From the IMG/VR virus record IMGVR_UViG_3300030107_001140, positions 1-41,227 of that record: a stretch of 41,227 nt of DNA; one strand, written 5' to 3'. The notes below the pieces were generated by a model, which saw only the letters and a list, made by a program, of their open reading frames with translations, was not told the DNA's origin and did no database searches. This DNA comes from a virus. Position 1 is the stretch's first letter. Every line of letters begins with the position of its first letter. Shown here piece by piece: positions 40,758 through 41,227 of this stretch. The position numbers and the translations under genes are program-made.

Positions 40758-40940
40758 ATGGCTGCTTATCAACTCGTTAAAAATCACATTGCTTCGTTAA
40801 GGGAAGACAAGGAAATTCTTGAGAACATTGTTCTTAGGAAAGCCGATAACACCTACATCCCTACAAACTCAGACAATCCTCAATACCAAGAGTATCTTGA
40901 ATGGGTTGACGCTGGTAACACCCCTGACCCTGCTTCTTAA
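40758..40940 (+). CDS. Small fibre-associated protein (60 aa)
   Basis: MAAYQLVKNHIASLREDKEI, then a C-terminus NPQYQEYLEWVDAGNTPDPAS. The ending 'N..YQ.YL.WV..GNTP..A' is common at the C-terminus of small proteins next to phage tail fibres, some acting as fibre chaperones or adaptors. It starts two bases after the fibre stop and ends two bases before the next ATG. The 3' part is repeated at the left end of the window (1-46). The exact role is unknown. Confidence 0.7.
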   Translation: MAAYQLVKNHIASLREDKEILENIVLRKADNTYIPTNSDNPQYQEYLEWVDAGNTPDPAS

Positions 40941-41227
40941 TCATGGCACTAACAACTGTTAATTCAGATGGCATGAAGGATGACAGCATCAAGAATGCTG
41001 ACATTAAATCTGATGCTGCAATAGCAACTTCAAAATTAAGTGGAGCGGTTACAGGGATTACTTCTCATGGCCTTGCTGCTTCAGCGACTACAGATACGAC
41101 TAACGCTAGTAACATTAGTTCTGGAACAGTACCAACAGCAAGACTTGGGAGTGGAACAGGAAGCTCATCAAATTACTTAAGAGGTGATGGAAGTTGGCAA
41201 CCCCTTAGTGAATATGACGATACAAAG
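40895..41227. repeat. Right copy of 333-bp terminal near-repeat
   Basis: Counterpart of 1-333, same length, no gaps, 9 mismatches. See the left copy for positions. The right copy joins to a complete 60-residue gene on its left and ends at codon 95 of the fibre-like gene. Joining the copies gives a circular unit of 40894 bases. Confidence 0.95.
40943..41227 (+). CDS. 5' part of the fibre-like gene, cut by the contig end
   Basis: The frame encodes the same 95 residues as the start of the complete gene at 49-1632. The 9 base changes against that copy are all synonymous. The gene is cut by the end of the window and is best read as the second copy of the contig overlap rather than as a duplicated gene. 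Confidence 0.9.
   Translation, partial: MALTTVNSDGMKDDSIKNADIKSDAAIATSKLSGAVTGITSHGLAASATTDTTNASNISSGTVPTARLGSGTGSSSNYLRGDGSWQPLSEYDDTK

Noticed and set aside
1-41227. CRISPR array, insertion sequence or photosynthesis genes
   Set aside because: No spaced repeats, transposase, inverted ends, psbA-like, hli-like or talC-like protein was seen.

Overview
This window looks like one near-complete genome of a T7-like podovirus (Autographiviridae-type). It encodes a single-subunit RNA polymerase, gp2.5-type SSB, endonuclease I, primase-helicase, 5'-3' exonuclease, a gp7.3-like virion protein, portal, scaffold, capsid, tail tubes A and B, internal virion proteins, a fibre with a T7-type N-terminus, and both terminase subunits. 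The DNA is AT-rich. Several accessory proteins (the fibre-like protein at 49-1632, the secreted set at 16888-18409, the GTG-initiated protein at 18363-19076, and a 22-residue basic peptide between the terminase genes) resemble proteins I remember from marine cyanophages, so a picocyanobacterial host is likely but inferred. I see no integrase, photosystem gene, high-light gene, transaldolase, ribonucleotide reductase or tRNA.

The ends (1-333 and 40895-41227) are a near-identical, gap-free repeat differing at 9 positions. The map therefore closes as a circle of about 40.9 kb, or the contig joins reads from two closely related strains. Read that way, there are two divergent transcription units that start in a control region at about 13.5-14.0 kb and meet tail-to-tail at 1840-1850. 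The leftward unit (minus strand, 13529 to 1840) runs small early genes, RNA polymerase, SSB, endonuclease, zinc-ribbon protein, primase-helicase, exonuclease, gp7.3-like protein, portal, scaffold. The rightward unit (plus strand, 13997 through the end and on to 1850) runs small terminase, large terminase, membrane and secreted accessory genes, capsid, a strong intrinsic terminator, tail tubes A and B, internal virion proteins, tail fibre, fibre-like proteins and a small membrane protein where T7 has its holin.

Three things stand out. No DNA polymerase gene is found although the genome otherwise looks complete. The T7 order is broken between scaffold and capsid, with the replication/portal/scaffold arm inverted relative to the capsid/tail arm. 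One gene of 9.4 kb encodes a 3127-residue protein in the T7 gp16 position that carries ParB-like, zinc-metallopeptidase-like and ADP-ribosyltransferase-like regions, as in phage 'polyvalent' proteins. Smaller points include a GC-rich double-coded stretch at the portal 3' end with a C7 run, several genes of 22-55 codons supported by tight coupling or by translation, two hairpins between early genes reminiscent of T7 RNase III sites, and two minus-strand genes inside the rightward arm.
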